64,000 bases of DNA from Phytophthora colocasiae (taxonomy: Eukaryota > Oomycota > Peronosporomycetes > Peronosporales > Peronosporaceae): NCBI GenBank assembly GCA_018806915.1, contig JAGKQI010000090.1, forward strand, positions 1,364,001-1,428,000. The letters are read 5' to 3'. The notes under the pieces were generated by a model. That model saw nothing but the letters and a program-made list of their open reading frames with translations. It was not told the DNA's origin and did not search any database. Positions 22,776-33,239 of the stretch are shown here, piece after piece. Positions within the stretch are counted from its first letter, which is position 1; the number at the start of each line of letters is the position of its first letter. The position numbers and the translations under genes are program-made.

Positions 22776-23571
22776 GTGGGCCGGAGAAAGTCGGGTGATG
22801 GTGGTCGAGGTGCAGTGGGGTCACTTGTGTCTTGAACAGAAGATTGGAGAATGAGACCTGAAGTGGACCGGGACGGACCAACTTGCAGGCTGGGGGCGGA
22901 TGTGGTGAAGCGCGAATAAGAAATCCGGGAAAAGGCAACGTCAGGCCCGGAGAGAGTCGGATCAAGCGACAGAGGCCTCTGGCGTAGCAAGATACCGGCT
23001 GATGACCCCAGATTGCGCGAATGACGGCTGACGAATGGACCCGGATCGGTAATCGCCTTGATCTCTCCGCAAGTGAATGATGGATGGCGCCTTGGTCGGG
23101 TGAGACTAAGCGATCAGAGAGCCCCGCCGTAAAGTCTCACGTAGTGGCTCAGCACCGGGGAGAAGGAGACCAAAGCAGCGGCAGATCAGGACAGGCCCGA
23201 TCTGCTGTGGACCGACGACGACCTGATCGCGAGATGCCGCCGCAGAAAGGGGTCGATATCCAACGATCAGGGTGAATTGCACAGGATCAGCGACGCTACA
23301 CGCTGTGTTACGCCGAAGGAGACTCGAAGAGTACCCGAGGAAGCAGTCATGCAGAGGTCATCCCAAGAGGTGATTTCTGGTTCGAACAATGGTGGCAGCA
23401 TCAGTCGCACGGGGGGAGCGATGCTCAAGTATAGGGAGATCGCGATCTTAAATATCGGTGACGCGGAGACACGAGATCAAGTGAGAAGATTGCCGATCAG
23501 GATCATTGCTCAAGCTGGCCGATCAAGGCTACGGTCAAGACTACTGTTCAGAGCAGCTGATCAAGACTGCT
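22776..23571. other. R2 region upstream of the antisense gene
   Basis: No sense gene seen. It would hold the promoter and leader of the antisense gene. A related sequence recurs in R8 from 54225 (TGTGGTGAAGCG), which shows it is part of the element. Confidence 0.5.
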
Positions 23572-23692
23572 AATCGAGATCGAGATCGGTGATCAAGATC
23601 GGTGATCGAGATCGATGATCGAGATCGATGACCGAGATCGGTGATCGAGATCGCGATCAAGGGTTAGGTGAGATCGAGATCGAAGATCGGAG
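23572..23692 (+). repeat. GATC tandem repeat before the R2 3' LTR
   Basis: Degenerate short units of the type GATCGAGATCGGT, about a dozen GATC in 120 bp, just upstream of the 3' LTR. R8 has a similar GATC-rich stretch before its LTR and R4 a GGATCC one, so it is a shared positional feature. Confidence 0.75.
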
Positions 23693-23700
23693 GAGCAGCT

Positions 23701-24396
23701 GTGTAGCCGGATGTCAGGTGATCGTAGGATAGCAGATGAGGATGGGACTAGTAGACATAGGAATAACCATAAACAGAATCGAATTTGCTCTGGACCTCAC
23801 AAGTGCCTTCGTCCAAGACTGGAACCGGGAATTACTTTGGCCCACCAGCGTCAAGAAGGTAAGGAGAAGAGATCTAGCATAGAGGTTAATTCTGGATAAT
23901 ACATTGGCCAGTTTTACCCTATCTAGTGATCTATCCTTTACGTGCGAACTACGGATCGGAAGGAATTGGCTGCTTGGCCTGACGATCTCGTCGACTCTCA
24001 ACCCATCAAGACACCTGCTATAGGAAGCGGCAAGCATCGTAAAGGAAGGGATCAGATCCCCAACATTGGACCCTTGGAAGACCTGGATCGAAGACCAGGC
24101 GACCGGATCAAGGCTCGAGAACTCGCCCACGACCCGGATCAACCCCTCCGAGGTAGAGTGAAGTATTCCCACGCTATCTCTCACCCCTGCGTCACCCAAG
24201 ACATTCTTCTCGTCCCAAGACATCTTCAGAAGTCACCTGGAAGAGCGTAACCCGCCTACCGACGGGTACACAAGGTGAACACTACACGCAGCAAGATCAC
24301 GGATCATCGGGGGACCCCCTCCGTTAGTCGGTGTCTGGGCGCAAGTGGCGATCGCGATCGGCCTCAACCAGATTTTGGCCAGATCCGCTCCACCAC
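23701..24396 (+). repeat. R2 3' LTR (about 696 bp)
   Basis: Runs from TGTAGCCGGATG to CCACCACA. It aligns with the R8 LTR (54870-55576) over its whole length, for example the ATAACCATAAACAGAATCGA block, and with the R2 5' fragment over its end. At 24397 it abuts R3 gag directly, without primer site or leader. Confidence 0.8.
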
Positions 24397-25388
24397 ATGA
24401 GTTTCCTCACTTGACCGACTCTCAGTTTGAGTCGGTCCGGAAGATGGCGGGCATCTTTGGGATGGATGCCTTCCGAAGCTTGGCTGCGGCGACGCCGGCC
24501 GAGCAGGTCGAACGCGTGGCGGCGTTCGACATGTACGAACGTGGGCTCATCGAGCACGTTCGAGGAACCTTTGAGGCTCCTGTGGTTGAACCGAGGTCGA
24601 CTCAACCCAAGCCTTTAAGACTCAAGGTTCTTCCCTATGAAGGGAAAGAAGGTGAGAACCTTCACTCTTGGATCCGAGAAGTTGAGCTCGCCATGGAGGC
24701 GGCTCTCATCTCGGCGGAGCGACTTCGGGTCGCTTTCGCGCTGTCTAACCTCGGGGGTCGAGCGAAGACATGGGCGTACACGCGCGAAGCGACGTCGCCT
24801 GGATGTTTTACATCCTGGGCCCAGCTGTGCGAACAGCTCCGGGCCGCATTCCTCCCGGCGAACTATGAGTATCGCCAGCGGTCACGCTTCCTAGCCTGCA
24901 AGCAAGGGAAACGTGACCTGCACGAGTACATCCAGGAGATGCGCGTTCTCGCGGCGTCTCTGGTGGGGAATCCCCTACCTGAACACATCCAAGTAACTGT
25001 GTTCATGGACGGCTTTAGAGTAAGCCCGGCCCGCACGCAGTTGTTCCGCGTGCAGGCCAATACGATGGAGGAGATTCAAGTCGCGCTCCAGGAGGAGTAC
25101 AGCCATACACAGGCTCAGACTCCTGCCTCTGCGTGGCAAGGCCACAGCGGGCCGACGACGGCGTCGGCCAGTGCTCCTGGGAATGGAGCAGGCTCGGGAC
25201 CAGCCCCTATGGACTTGGGGCTCGCCGAGCAGAAACGCATCCGCTGTTTCGAGTGCGGGCGTTTCGGACACTTCGCACGTGTCTGCCCCTCTGGGGGGCA
25301 ATGGAAGAGGTCTTCCAAGCCTCAGGGCTCTAAGGGCCGCTGGAAGAAGCCGGCGCCCAAGAGTCAGGGGAACTCCGGGGACCAGTAG
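24345..25388 (+). CDS. R3 Gag, fused in frame to the R2 LTR
   Basis: The open frame has 17 codons of R2 LTR and then R3 gag without a stop. The genuine gag begins about HLTDSQFESVRKMAGIFG, matching [19 protein letters not shown] of R5. Capsid domain: LKVLPYEGKEGENLHSWIREVELAMEA, RVAFALSNLGGRAKTWAY, QRSRFLACKQGKRDLHEYIQEMR. One CCHC knuckle, CFECGRFGHFARVC (about 25245-25285). Ends in TAG at 25386-25388, inside a hairpin. The authentic start codon was lost at the junction, and the codon at 24345 is not an obvious native start. Confidence 0.8.
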   Translation: MAIAIGLNQILARSAPPHEFPHLTDSQFESVRKMAGIFGMDAFRSLAAATPAEQVERVAAFDMYERGLIEHVRGTFEAPVVEPRSTQPKPLRLKVLPYEGKEGENLHSWIREVELAMEAALISAERLRVAFALSNLGGRAKTWAYTREATSPGCFTSWAQLCEQLRAAFLPANYEYRQRSRFLACKQGKRDLHEYIQEMRVLAASLVGNPLPEHIQVTVFMDGFRVSPARTQLFRVQANTMEEIQVALQEEYSHTQAQTPASAWQGHSGPTTASASAPGNGAGSGPAPMDLGLAEQKRIRCFECGRFGHFARVCPSGGQWKRSSKPQGSKGRWKKPAPKSQGNSGDQ

Positions 25389-25407
25389 GGGCGGGGCGCC
25401 CTACTGG
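25382..25407 (+). promoter_or_regulatory. R3 hairpin over the gag stop codon
   Basis: CCAGTAGGG (25382-25390) pairs with CCCTACTGG (25399-25407) around the loop GCGGGGCG. The gag TAG lies in the left arm. Protease is open in the -1 frame (GPVGAGRPTGETLS). The same loop and position occur in R5, R6, R7, R9 and R10, with compensating arm changes. Confidence 0.7.
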
Positions 25408-26462
25408 GGAAACACTAAGTCCCCATGCGGGTGGTGCGGGAGGCACACGCAGTGGAGACTTAGCCCCAGAGAGTCTTGGGACTCTCAAAGCGGAGAAGGG
25501 CAGCGGTGGGCTGCTGGTGGTACACGCGAGTGTACGGGGGTTTAACAACCCCTTTAGAGTCTTGATAGACTCTGGGGCGAGCAAGAACTTTGCTCGCCGA
25601 CAAACTGTCGCGAGGAACCGCGGCAAGTTTGAGGACGCTCTACGTGAGAGCGAGGGAAGTGGGCTAGTCGCCGTACGACTAGCCGATGGTACGGTGGTGG
25701 AAGTACCAAAGGTCCAGGTGGACCTGGCTGTGAAGTTTGAGGACTTCGACAGCGTGGAGTCGTTCATTGTCCTCGAGATGGACAAGTACGACTTGATCCT
25801 AGGGATGCCGTGGCTTGAGAAGCACGAGCCCTGGATCGATTGGCGCGGCAAAGCCATTGGGGCTAGCCGGCCTGCAGTCTCTGACAGAGCTTTGGTGAGT
25901 CATGTTCCCACATCTGTCAGGACTAAGGGCGTTCGCTGGAACCGCCAGGACGCGGCAGCGTCCGAGGAGTATTTGGGGGCTGGTGTAGTCGGTGCTACAT
26001 CGCCTCACACGAGAAGTGATCGTGGGCCATGGATGGCCGGGGCAACGGGCGGAGGCCCTTGCCCTACGTGTGGGTCTGCAACAACAGCAGGCCCCCCACG
26101 CACGAAGTCGCAACGTACAGGCTGCGACTGTGGTAGTGCCCGAGAGCACTAACCAGGTGGGTAACTTAGGTCCACAAGCGGATGCAAGAGTTCCGCAGGA
26201 AGCCAAGATGGCTCGCGATGCCGAAGTAGTGGCATCGCCAGGCGTACGAGAAGTAGTTCGACGCCAGGTCGCTCAGACCATAACTGATCAGGAAGACACC
26301 AAGGGTGCTTCCGATGCGGGTAACGCAGTTCCGCACGGAGCCATGAGGGCTCGTGATGCCATCGTAGTGGCATCACCGGGCGTGGGTAAGCTAACCCCAC
26401 GCCATGGTCGTAAGCCGGGGTTGGTAGAATACCATCCCGAAGAAGTCCACGAGGACTTATGA
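25389..26462 (+). pseudogene. R3 protease and pro-RT linker
   Basis: In the -1 frame from gag. Active site FRVLIDSGASKNFARR (about 25555) and LILGMPWLEKHEPWIDWRG, the pattern of gypsy proteases of this clade. The frame ends at 26152 after an indel. The linker continues in another frame from about 25992 to 26462, with two repeats around ASPGVREV and ASPGVGKL. It is nonfunctional as a continuous polyprotein. Confidence 0.75.
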
Positions 26463-27620
26463 CAGGAGCTAAAGGCTCCTAGGTCACAGCCGGTCGAAGA
26501 ATGCTATCACATCTTCGACGGCGTGACCGGGCATCGCGTGAAGGCGGGGGCCATCGAGTTGGCACCCCTGCCTGAGGTATCAGAGCTATTGAACCTCGAG
26601 GAAGTCGCGATGGAGGACTTCCTGGCCGAGTTGAAGGCCGGGAGATATCGGAGATGGTTCTCCTTAGGCCGGAGCCCACTCCAGAGGAGTTGAACTCCTC
26701 CTCAGTGATGGACGAAGACGTCCTGGAGGAGTTCCGGAAGCAGCGTGCGTCGCGCACGGGCTCCGAGATTCTGAAGAATACGAAGGATCCGTTGTATCCT
26801 TTAGTGAAGGAGTTTGAGGACGTGGTGTCTAAGGACCCACCCTCAAAGCTCCCACCAGACCGAGGGATCAGGCACGAGATTGATCTCGTGCCAGGCACAA
26901 AGTATTGTGTCACGCGTCAATGGCCCCTGCCCCGAGAGCAGAGCGACGTCATTGACGCGTTCTTCGCCGCTAAGGCGAAAGCGGGAATGGTGCGGGAATC
27001 GAAGTCCCCGCACTCGACGCCAACCTTCTGCGTTCGCAAGCCGAACGGGAAGTGGCGTCTGGTTCATGCTTACAACAAGCTGAACAGCGCGACTGTGCCA
27101 GCACAGACGCCGATCCCTCGCAAGGATGTGTTGTTGAACAACATGGCCGGTTGCACGCTGTATAGCGCGCTGGATCTGGTGGATGGATATTATCAGATCC
27201 TGATGCGGGAGTGTGATATCCCGCTCACGGCCGTGAGCACGCCGAGCGGTATGCTCTGGGAGTGGCTGGTAATGCCACAAGGTCTATCCAACGCACCAGC
27301 GACCTTCAATCGCTTTGTCACACAGTTGTTTAGACCTTTGCGTGCTTTCACGCAGACGTACTTTGACGATATATTCGTCCATAGCCGTGCCGAGGGAGGC
27401 AAGACGGCTATAGAGGTGCATCGAGAGCACCTCCGTCGAGTGTTTGAGGTCATGAGCTAACAAGCTCTATGCCAACATCGACAAGTGCGTCTTCGCAGCT
27501 GAGGAGATTAAGGTCCTCGGCTGCTTCGTCAGCAGCGTCGGGGTCCGAGCGGATCCTGACAAGGTCAAAGCCATTGCGGCATGGCCTGTTCCTCGGTCAC
27601 AGAAGGACCTGAGGAAGTGG
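26463..27620 (+). pseudogene. R3 reverse transcriptase
   Basis: RT motifs: LPPDRGIRHEIDLVPGTKYCVTRQWPLP, SPHSTPTFCVRKPNGKWRLVHAYNKLN, YSALDLVDGYYQILMRE, WLVMPQGLSNAPATFNRFV and YFDD at about 27358. The frame breaks at about 27457, where R5 reads RTNKLYANADKCVFGAEE and R3 has lost a base (stop TAA after MS). The continuation KLYANIDKCVFAAEEIKVLGCF is in the next frame. Confidence 0.85.
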
Positions 27621-28232
27621 TTGGGCTTAGCCAACTACTTGCACAAGTACAGTGCTGGCTATGCGGGACTCGCAAAGCCTTTGTCGGACCTTCTGAAGAA
27701 GGAGGCCGAGTGGTGCTGGGAGCGCCAGCACCAGGATGCTTTTGACAGCATCAAGGCGAGCTTGCAATGCGCGCCCGTCCTGGCGTTGCCGGACGATGCC
27801 AAGTCGTTTAGCGTTGTCTGTGACGCTTCCGACTATGCAATTGGCTGTGCGCTATTGCAACAGGACGATGAGGGACGAGATAGGGTGATCTCGTTCCAGT
27901 CCAGGCAGCTGAAGGCTGCCGAACGGAATTATCCCGTTCACGACAAAGGAACTCTTGTCGATGAAGTATGCCCTTGTCAAGTTCAGGGTGCATCTTCTGG
28001 GCTCAAGGCCCTTTGTGGTCTATACGGACCACGCGTCCTTGCGGACAGCCATCCATACGCCGCACTTATCGCAGCGGATGGCGCGTTGGCTGTCATTCTT
28101 CGCGGAGTATAACTTCCGCGTTGAATACAAGCCTGGCAAGCTCAACACGCTTGCCGACGCTTTGTCGCGCAGGCCCGACTATGAGTTCGCTCATATTAGT
28201 CGGGCCACGACGGATCTTACGATCGAATACGC
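27621..28232 (+). pseudogene. R3 RT connection and RNase H
   Basis: Reads LANYLHKYSAGYAGLAKPLSDLL, then the RNase H-like block VVCDASDYAIGCALLQQDDEGRDRVISFQSRQLKAAERNYPVHDK. An indel near 27948 moves the frame; it resumes as KYALVKFRVHLLGSRPFVVYTDHASLRTA and YKPGKLNTLADALSRRPDYE. Typical of the gypsy RNase H of this group, but broken. Confidence 0.8.
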
Positions 28233-30339
28233 TTGGCGTATCGGGACGATGACACCCTCGCCCCTATTGTGCGGTATTTGTCCGCTGGCACGGATGCCAA
28301 GGTCGAATGGCTTACGCCTCGACAGCGGGCACGGCTCCACCGCTATGAGTGGGCCGATGGCCTGCTCCACTATCGGGTGGAGCCCGGGGATCCTCCGCGG
28401 GTCGTTGTTCCGAACGACGAGGATCTGAAGTATGATATACTTACGAGGCACACGATGTGCCTTCGAGTGGCCACTTGGGCCGAGAGAAGACCTATCATGG
28501 GGTCTCTCTGATGTTTTGGTGGGCCCACATGTACAAGTGGGTGGCCAAGTACATCAAGACATGTGAAACATGTCAGCGCATGAAGCCTGCGGGGCACGCG
28601 TCGGCTCCGCTGCAGAGCCTGCCAGTCCCACTGGACTGCTGGAAGTCGATGAGTCTCGACTTTGTCTTCGGCCTTCCGGCCGATGACCAGAAGAACACCG
28701 GCATTGTGGTGTTTGTATGCCGGTTGAGCAAGATGGTGCATCTTGCTCCGGTCTCTGAGACCATAACCGGGGAACAAACTGCGAAGTTGTTCCTTGATAG
28801 CGTATTCCGCTATCACGGGTTGCCTGAGACTGTTGTCTCTGACCGCTACCCGCGGTTTACCGCTGCGTTTTGGAAAACGCTGTTCCAATTGCTAGGAACA
28901 CGGTTGACGATGTCAACAGCGGACCATCCGCAGACCGATGGTCAGACTGAGCGCGTCAACCGAGTGGTTGAGGACGTGCTGCGCAGTGTTTGCGCTGAGG
29001 CGCCGCGCTCTTGGTCAGCGCAGCTGCCTATGGTTGAGTTTGCACTCAACAACGCGGTACACGCGTCAACGGGGTTCACGCCGTTCTACTTGAACGGGCT
29101 TCGGAACCCCCCGGTGCCGCTCACACTGGGTGGGGGCACCGCGGCTTCGAGAGTAAGTGGGGGAGAGGCTCGGAAAGAGCTTTCCTCCCAGGTTTCCGGT
29201 GTGGAACCAGCCGCGTTGCGGAAGAAGTTGTCGACATTTGTCGGCAACAGGCTGAATGTGATCAGCCGGGTGCGAGATGCAATGGCACTCGCACAGGATA
29301 AACAGAAGGAGTACTCAGACCAACATGGAAGAGGAAACTTAAACGTGTTTAATGTGGGGGACTTAGTGCTACTCGACACTAGGAACCTACATCTTAACAC
29401 TGTTAGCTCCACGGTGAGCAACAAGTTGAAGCATCGCTTCATTGGACCCTTCAAGGTCCTGAGTAGGCACGGCGCTGCCTACACGATCGACTTGCCTAAG
29501 TCGATGACGACCCACCCGACGTTTTATGTGGGTCGTCTGAAGCGGTACCATGACCCTCAGGGTCATGCGGCCCCTCAAGAGGTTGAAGGCGGCCGCGAGG
29601 AGGAGAGTGAACCTCCTCGACGCGAGGTTGAGCGTCAGGCGCAGAGCGCCCCAGGTAATAGGGAGTTTGGTGACTCCCAGGGGCGAAGCCGTACCCCGGT
29701 GGAAGGTACGAGCGGTGTGGATACACCGAGGGGCCAAGCGAGTAGGCCCCTAGGCGCGAGTCGCGCGACGACGGGGAGTACGCGTACGGTTGCGACTCCC
29801 GGCGAGACATCGTCGCCTGAAGGTCGTAGACCTCTTGACGAAGGGAGTCAAGTGCCCGCGAAGAGGCACTACGGTCTACACGACCATGAAGACCCTGCAT
29901 CGCGAGACGCAGGTCTTCCAACTGGCGCAAGACACCAGGCAGGTCGGCTGCATGGGCAGCTTGGCCGCCATGCTCAAGACCAAGAGCACCCTCAAGCGCA
30001 AGGACACGCGCTCGGAGGAGACGGATCTCCTCCTGTTGCTGAGCAACAAGTTGGTCAAGAGGCCCAGTCGAGGCCTCTGAGTCCCCAACGTCGGGGACGG
30101 CTCGAAAGAGCAGTCGAGCGAGGCCTCCTCCGGCTTTGCTTGACCGGAACGGAGAACGCCACTACCATGTGGAGCGGGTTCTCCAGGAGCGGCGTCGCGG
30201 TGGGAAGCGCCAGCTCCGAGTGAAGTGGCGCGGGTACCCTGCGTCGCAGAGTACCTGGGAGCCGATTGAGCGGCTCCAGGTTGACTGCCCGAAGGCTGTC
30301 GCGTGCTGGGAAGAGGCACGGCGGCAGCCTCGTAAGTAG
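28233..30339 (+). pseudogene. R3 integrase and chromodomain
   Basis: The N-terminal part (28233-28511) and the rest (from about 28457) lie in different frames. Zinc region: SGHLGREKTYHG to CETCQRMKP. Core: Asp in SLDFVFGLPADD, Asp in TVVSDRYPRF, Glu in QTDGQTERVNRVVEDVLR. A polar linker (29560-30110) overlaps the antisense ORF. The chromodomain (30136-30339, another frame) reads HYHVERVLQERRRGGKRQLRVKWRGYPASQSTWEPIERL. The DDE residues are present, but the frame changes prevent one product. Confidence 0.82.
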
Positions 30340-31679
30340 TCCGCGGCTTCTTAGCCGCTGAACGGGGTTGGAACACAGGTGTATGTGTTCCATACCCGCG
30401 CTCATTGTGAGCGCTGGACTGAGACTCAGTTCTCAGTCGCTCCATCTGATGATGGAACTGACGTTTGCCTACGAGGTGGGCAAACTGGACACGAAGGTCC
30501 CGGAGGCGGAGGATGTCCTCCAGGTGATCTTCGTCACGGAGTTTGTGGTACTCCTGGGTTGACTTGACTGTCAACCGGACCCATTGCCAAAAGAGGTCCT
30601 CAGCGTCGACCCACGACGCAGTGTTCTCTGGGAGAACCCATGGGTAACCCCATGTGGGCTTGAGACCACCCTTAGTCTCAGGCTTCTTGCGAAGCGAGGT
30701 GAATTCCTTGAGAGGAATTCGGTGCTGTGCTAGAAGCACGCACCTGGCAACAGAGAGGTTGCCTTGAAAGAGAGGTTCTTTCTGAACCAAGGCCCGCTCA
30801 TAGGCGCCTTTGGAGGTATGACCCCTATGAGAGGACGCGGGTCCTGGAGCTGCTCGAGATACGCAGCAGCTCCCGAGCCTTGATCGGGCGGGTAGTAGCC
30901 CGCTGGTGGACAGAGTCCTCATCGTGTTGATGAGACCCACCTGCGACCGTTGGTGCGGTGCGCATTGGCTGTTGAGCAGCCTGAAAGAGCTCTTGCTGCT
31001 CATCGAGATCGTTAGTGATCTCTTGGGGCTCGCGGATGAGCCCCTCCTCATCGGCGTCGTCATCGTCGACGTCGTCGGGGCCGAAGATCTCTTCGAGCTC
31101 CCTTCTCCTTGTCATGTCTTGACGAGGAGACTGTGAAGCATGACGCTTCTTGGAGTTGGTGCTGGGCACCTTCTCCTCTGCCAGAATGGCCCGGGCGCGT
31201 TCGCACCCTTCAGCAAGTGTCAGATGTCTGACAGGTGGTGGCGTAGTGTCGCCACCACGGCCGCTGGTGTTGTCGGGAGACTTGGACGCGGTGTCCTTGT
31301 CTCCATGGTGCTCCTCCGTGGTCGGAGCACCCGCCGCAGGCTTGCCCTCGGTGTCGCCGTTGTCGCTCTCGTCGCCCGGGTAGATGACAAGAGTCGCTTC
31401 CTGTTCGGAAGGACTCCAGGAACCGGGACTATGGTCCCTATAAACGAACCGAGGATTCGGTCGGTTATCAGGCGGTAGGGATGGAGACCTACTGCGCCTT
31501 TGGCTAGGGCTAGCCGTCGCAGCAGTGCTGCTGGGCGAGCTAAGAGCCCTGGAGGCCACATCGGTGGCCTCATGAAGTGCCGAAGCCTTGCCGCGAGGCT
31601 TGGCTGGCTTGGAAGTTGGCTTTGCAGCCTTCTTCCGTGAAGACGCTTGCGCGTCTGGGTTTGCACCCTTTGCAGACAT
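29876..31679 (-). pseudogene. R3 antisense ORF, one frameshift
   Basis: Starts at an ATG (31679, MSAKGANPDAQASSRKK), 182 bp inside the 3' LTR. N-terminal Lys/Ser/Pro-rich region, an acidic patch (FGPDDVDDDDADEEG), then an indel near 30830 to a second frame. That frame has a more structured middle (LLAQHRIPLKEF, YPWVLPENTASWVDAEDLFWQWVRL, EDILRLRDLRVQFAHL). The tail overlaps the sense integrase linker. The middle resembles the R5 antisense ORF: YP..L near the start and L-x-x-Q-(F/Y)-A-(H/K)-L at the end. Function unknown. Confidence 0.5.
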
Positions 31680-31861
31680 GTTGCTGGGCTTCCAAGGAAG
31701 CCTGGTACGCGTTGGCAGTGCGCCCTGTGCTCTGTGAGAGCAGAAGCCGCAGCGACTAGAGCTGGCGGCAGGTCGATCGATTTCGACATTGAAGAGAGAA
31801 ATGTGAAAGGGATTTTCTCTCTTCTCTGATTGGACGAGAGTCGAATCTAAGTGGGGGAGGA

Positions 31862-32177
31862 TGTAACGGGGTTACATTGAAGAGTGACTAAAGTCACTCT
31901 TCCGAAGTGGATACATTTGGTGTGTCACACATAATGGTGACACGTGGCAGGTGGCTCCGCAGCCACCTATCACCTTCTATATAGGTTACACTATAGATAT
32001 CTTTTAGTTTGTATTGCAGGCCAAGCTAACAAGTATCTATAATATATTCAGTCTTAAATCTACCTAATCTTTAGTTAGTCTCCCCAAGTCTTTGGGGACC
32101 GAGTGAACTGCCGTTCACTAGGAGTTTGTATACTCCAAGCCTTCCTCTGTGTGAAGTGCTGTGTGACCCCCGTCACA
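31862..32177 (+). repeat. R3 3' LTR (right edge approximate)
   Basis: Begins TGTAACGGGGTTACA after the purine tract GGGGGAGGA, as in R5/R6. A 10-bp stem with a 4-nt loop (GAAGAGTGAC...GTCACTCTTC) follows at once. The right edge is put at a CA near 32177 by analogy. The 5' LTR is missing, so it cannot be confirmed. Confidence 0.55.
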
Positions 32178-32290
32178 GTCAGCGTAACTGTTAAGGTTGA
32201 AGTCTCTGTACACATCTGCTGTATCACGTCGCAGATTGTGTACTATACGCAAAGGCAACTTGTACATGACAAGTGCAATGTAGTAGTTAG

Positions 32291-32492
32291 AATGGCTGAA
32301 GAGAGCCGAGCCCAAATGAACCACCGAATAAAAATGTTAATAGAGTTTACTAGGTTGACACCACGTTATGCTCGAGGTTTCCTCTCGAGGTTTAAAATCT
32401 TGGAACTCTCGGATCTAAACGAAGAGAGACGCGGTGAAATTTTCGAAAATATCATCGTCTCCCATCGCCGAAGCTCCTGGTTCGTCAATTAA
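32291..32492 (+). CDS. Short ORF of unknown function
   Basis: ATG at 32291 gives about 66 residues (MAEESRAQMNHRIKMLIEF to HRRSSWFVN), basic and helix-prone. The frame is open further upstream into the LTR, which suggests chance or a readthrough fusion. I do not recognise it. It precedes the broken coiled-coil ORF and might be its first part. Confidence 0.3.
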
Positions 32493-32527
32493 ACGTCGAG
32501 AATGCTATTGGCCGCAGTTCTGCACCA

Positions 32528-33192
32528 ATGAGAATGGGATCAACAGATACACCTAAATTTTACGGAGCTCCACACCGCAAATTACTCGATCTTGGAGAGT
32601 CGCAGCCTTCTGACAACATGGAAACGAAAGGGAGCGAAGAACTAGTTGGGTATGGAGAGAGCTCCACCACTGGCATCAGCAGCCGCAAGTTAGGCATGGC
32701 CCTTGCTCATGTTTCAGCTCAGGCTCACGACATTGCAGCTTGTCAAGTCCAGCTGCACGCCAACCAGCAGCTTCAAGCTCGGCAACAGCAGCTGTACACA
32801 GAGTCTGAAGTGCAGAAAGCACGTGCCAAAGCCGAGTCGAGAACCCAGACGCTTGCTGACATGATACAAGCTTCACACATTGACCCAGCAGCCCTTGAGC
32901 AGCATGTAAACTCCAAGTTGGAGTCAGCGATCTCGGCCGCAAATGACGTCGCGCAGAGCCAGGCACGGGTGCTCATGCTGCCCAGCAAGCTCAAGTCAGT
33001 GATTTACGGGTGGCCGAAGCATTCAAGCAGTTTGAAGCCCAGCTGCATGCGAACATAGAGGAGCAGATTCGTGGGCTATTGACGGCTCATATGGACAAAG
33101 TTGCAGCGGCGATCCGGCTAGCAACAAGGACAATAAATTGTGGTGAAGTGGATTCAAATCAAGCCGGATATGATGCAAAACGACTACGATGA
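32528..33192 (+). pseudogene. Broken Ala/Gln-rich coiled-coil ORF
   Basis: First part in one frame (SSRKLGMALAHVSAQAHDIAAC, LHANQQLQARQQQLYTESEVQKARAKAESRTQTLADMIQ). Near 32973 an indel moves the frame and the helix continues (QQAQVSDLRVAEAFKQFEAQLHANIEEQIRGLL). Long amphipathic helix, no catalytic motif. It may be a gag-like or host fragment lying between R3 and R4. The family is unknown. Confidence 0.4.
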
Positions 33193-33239
33193 TGGGTGAC
33201 GTGCGACATGGTGCTACGATAAGGACAGGTCCCTAGAAC

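Larger units (their letters stand above)
11722..24396 (+). mobile_element. R2: GATC-rich Ty3/gypsy element with antisense gene
   Basis: Order: truncated 5' LTR, primer binding site, gag, protease, RT, RNase H, integrase, chromodomain (to 19701), then a large antisense gene (22775-20135), a GATC repeat, and a complete 3' LTR. The two LTRs match over their last 150 bp; the 5' copy lost its upstream 540 bp. The whole body, including the antisense gene, is packed with GATC (7 sites in 18241-18360, where about 0.5 is expected). That argues the antisense gene belongs to the element. Sense lesions: an inserted T, three premature stops and an indel in integrase. Confidence 0.88.
24397..32177 (+). mobile_element. 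R3: Ty3/gypsy element lacking its 5' LTR
   Basis: Starts abruptly inside gag at the end of the R2 LTR. It continues through protease, RT, RNase H, integrase and chromodomain, then an antisense ORF, a purine tract (31852-31861) and a 3' LTR starting TGTAACGGGG. The 5' LTR, primer site and gag start are absent. Pol is broken in several places. It is related to R5/R6 (similar domain order and linker) but diverged. Coding and LTR sequences are rich in short perfect inverted repeats. Confidence 0.85.

Noticed and set aside
23572..23692. Replication origin or satellite
   Set aside because: The GATC repeat sits at the same place before the LTR in related elements, so it belongs to the element.
28457..30223. 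R3 integrase as an active enzyme
   Set aside because: The three catalytic residues are present, but the zinc region and chromodomain are in other frames and upstream pol is broken.
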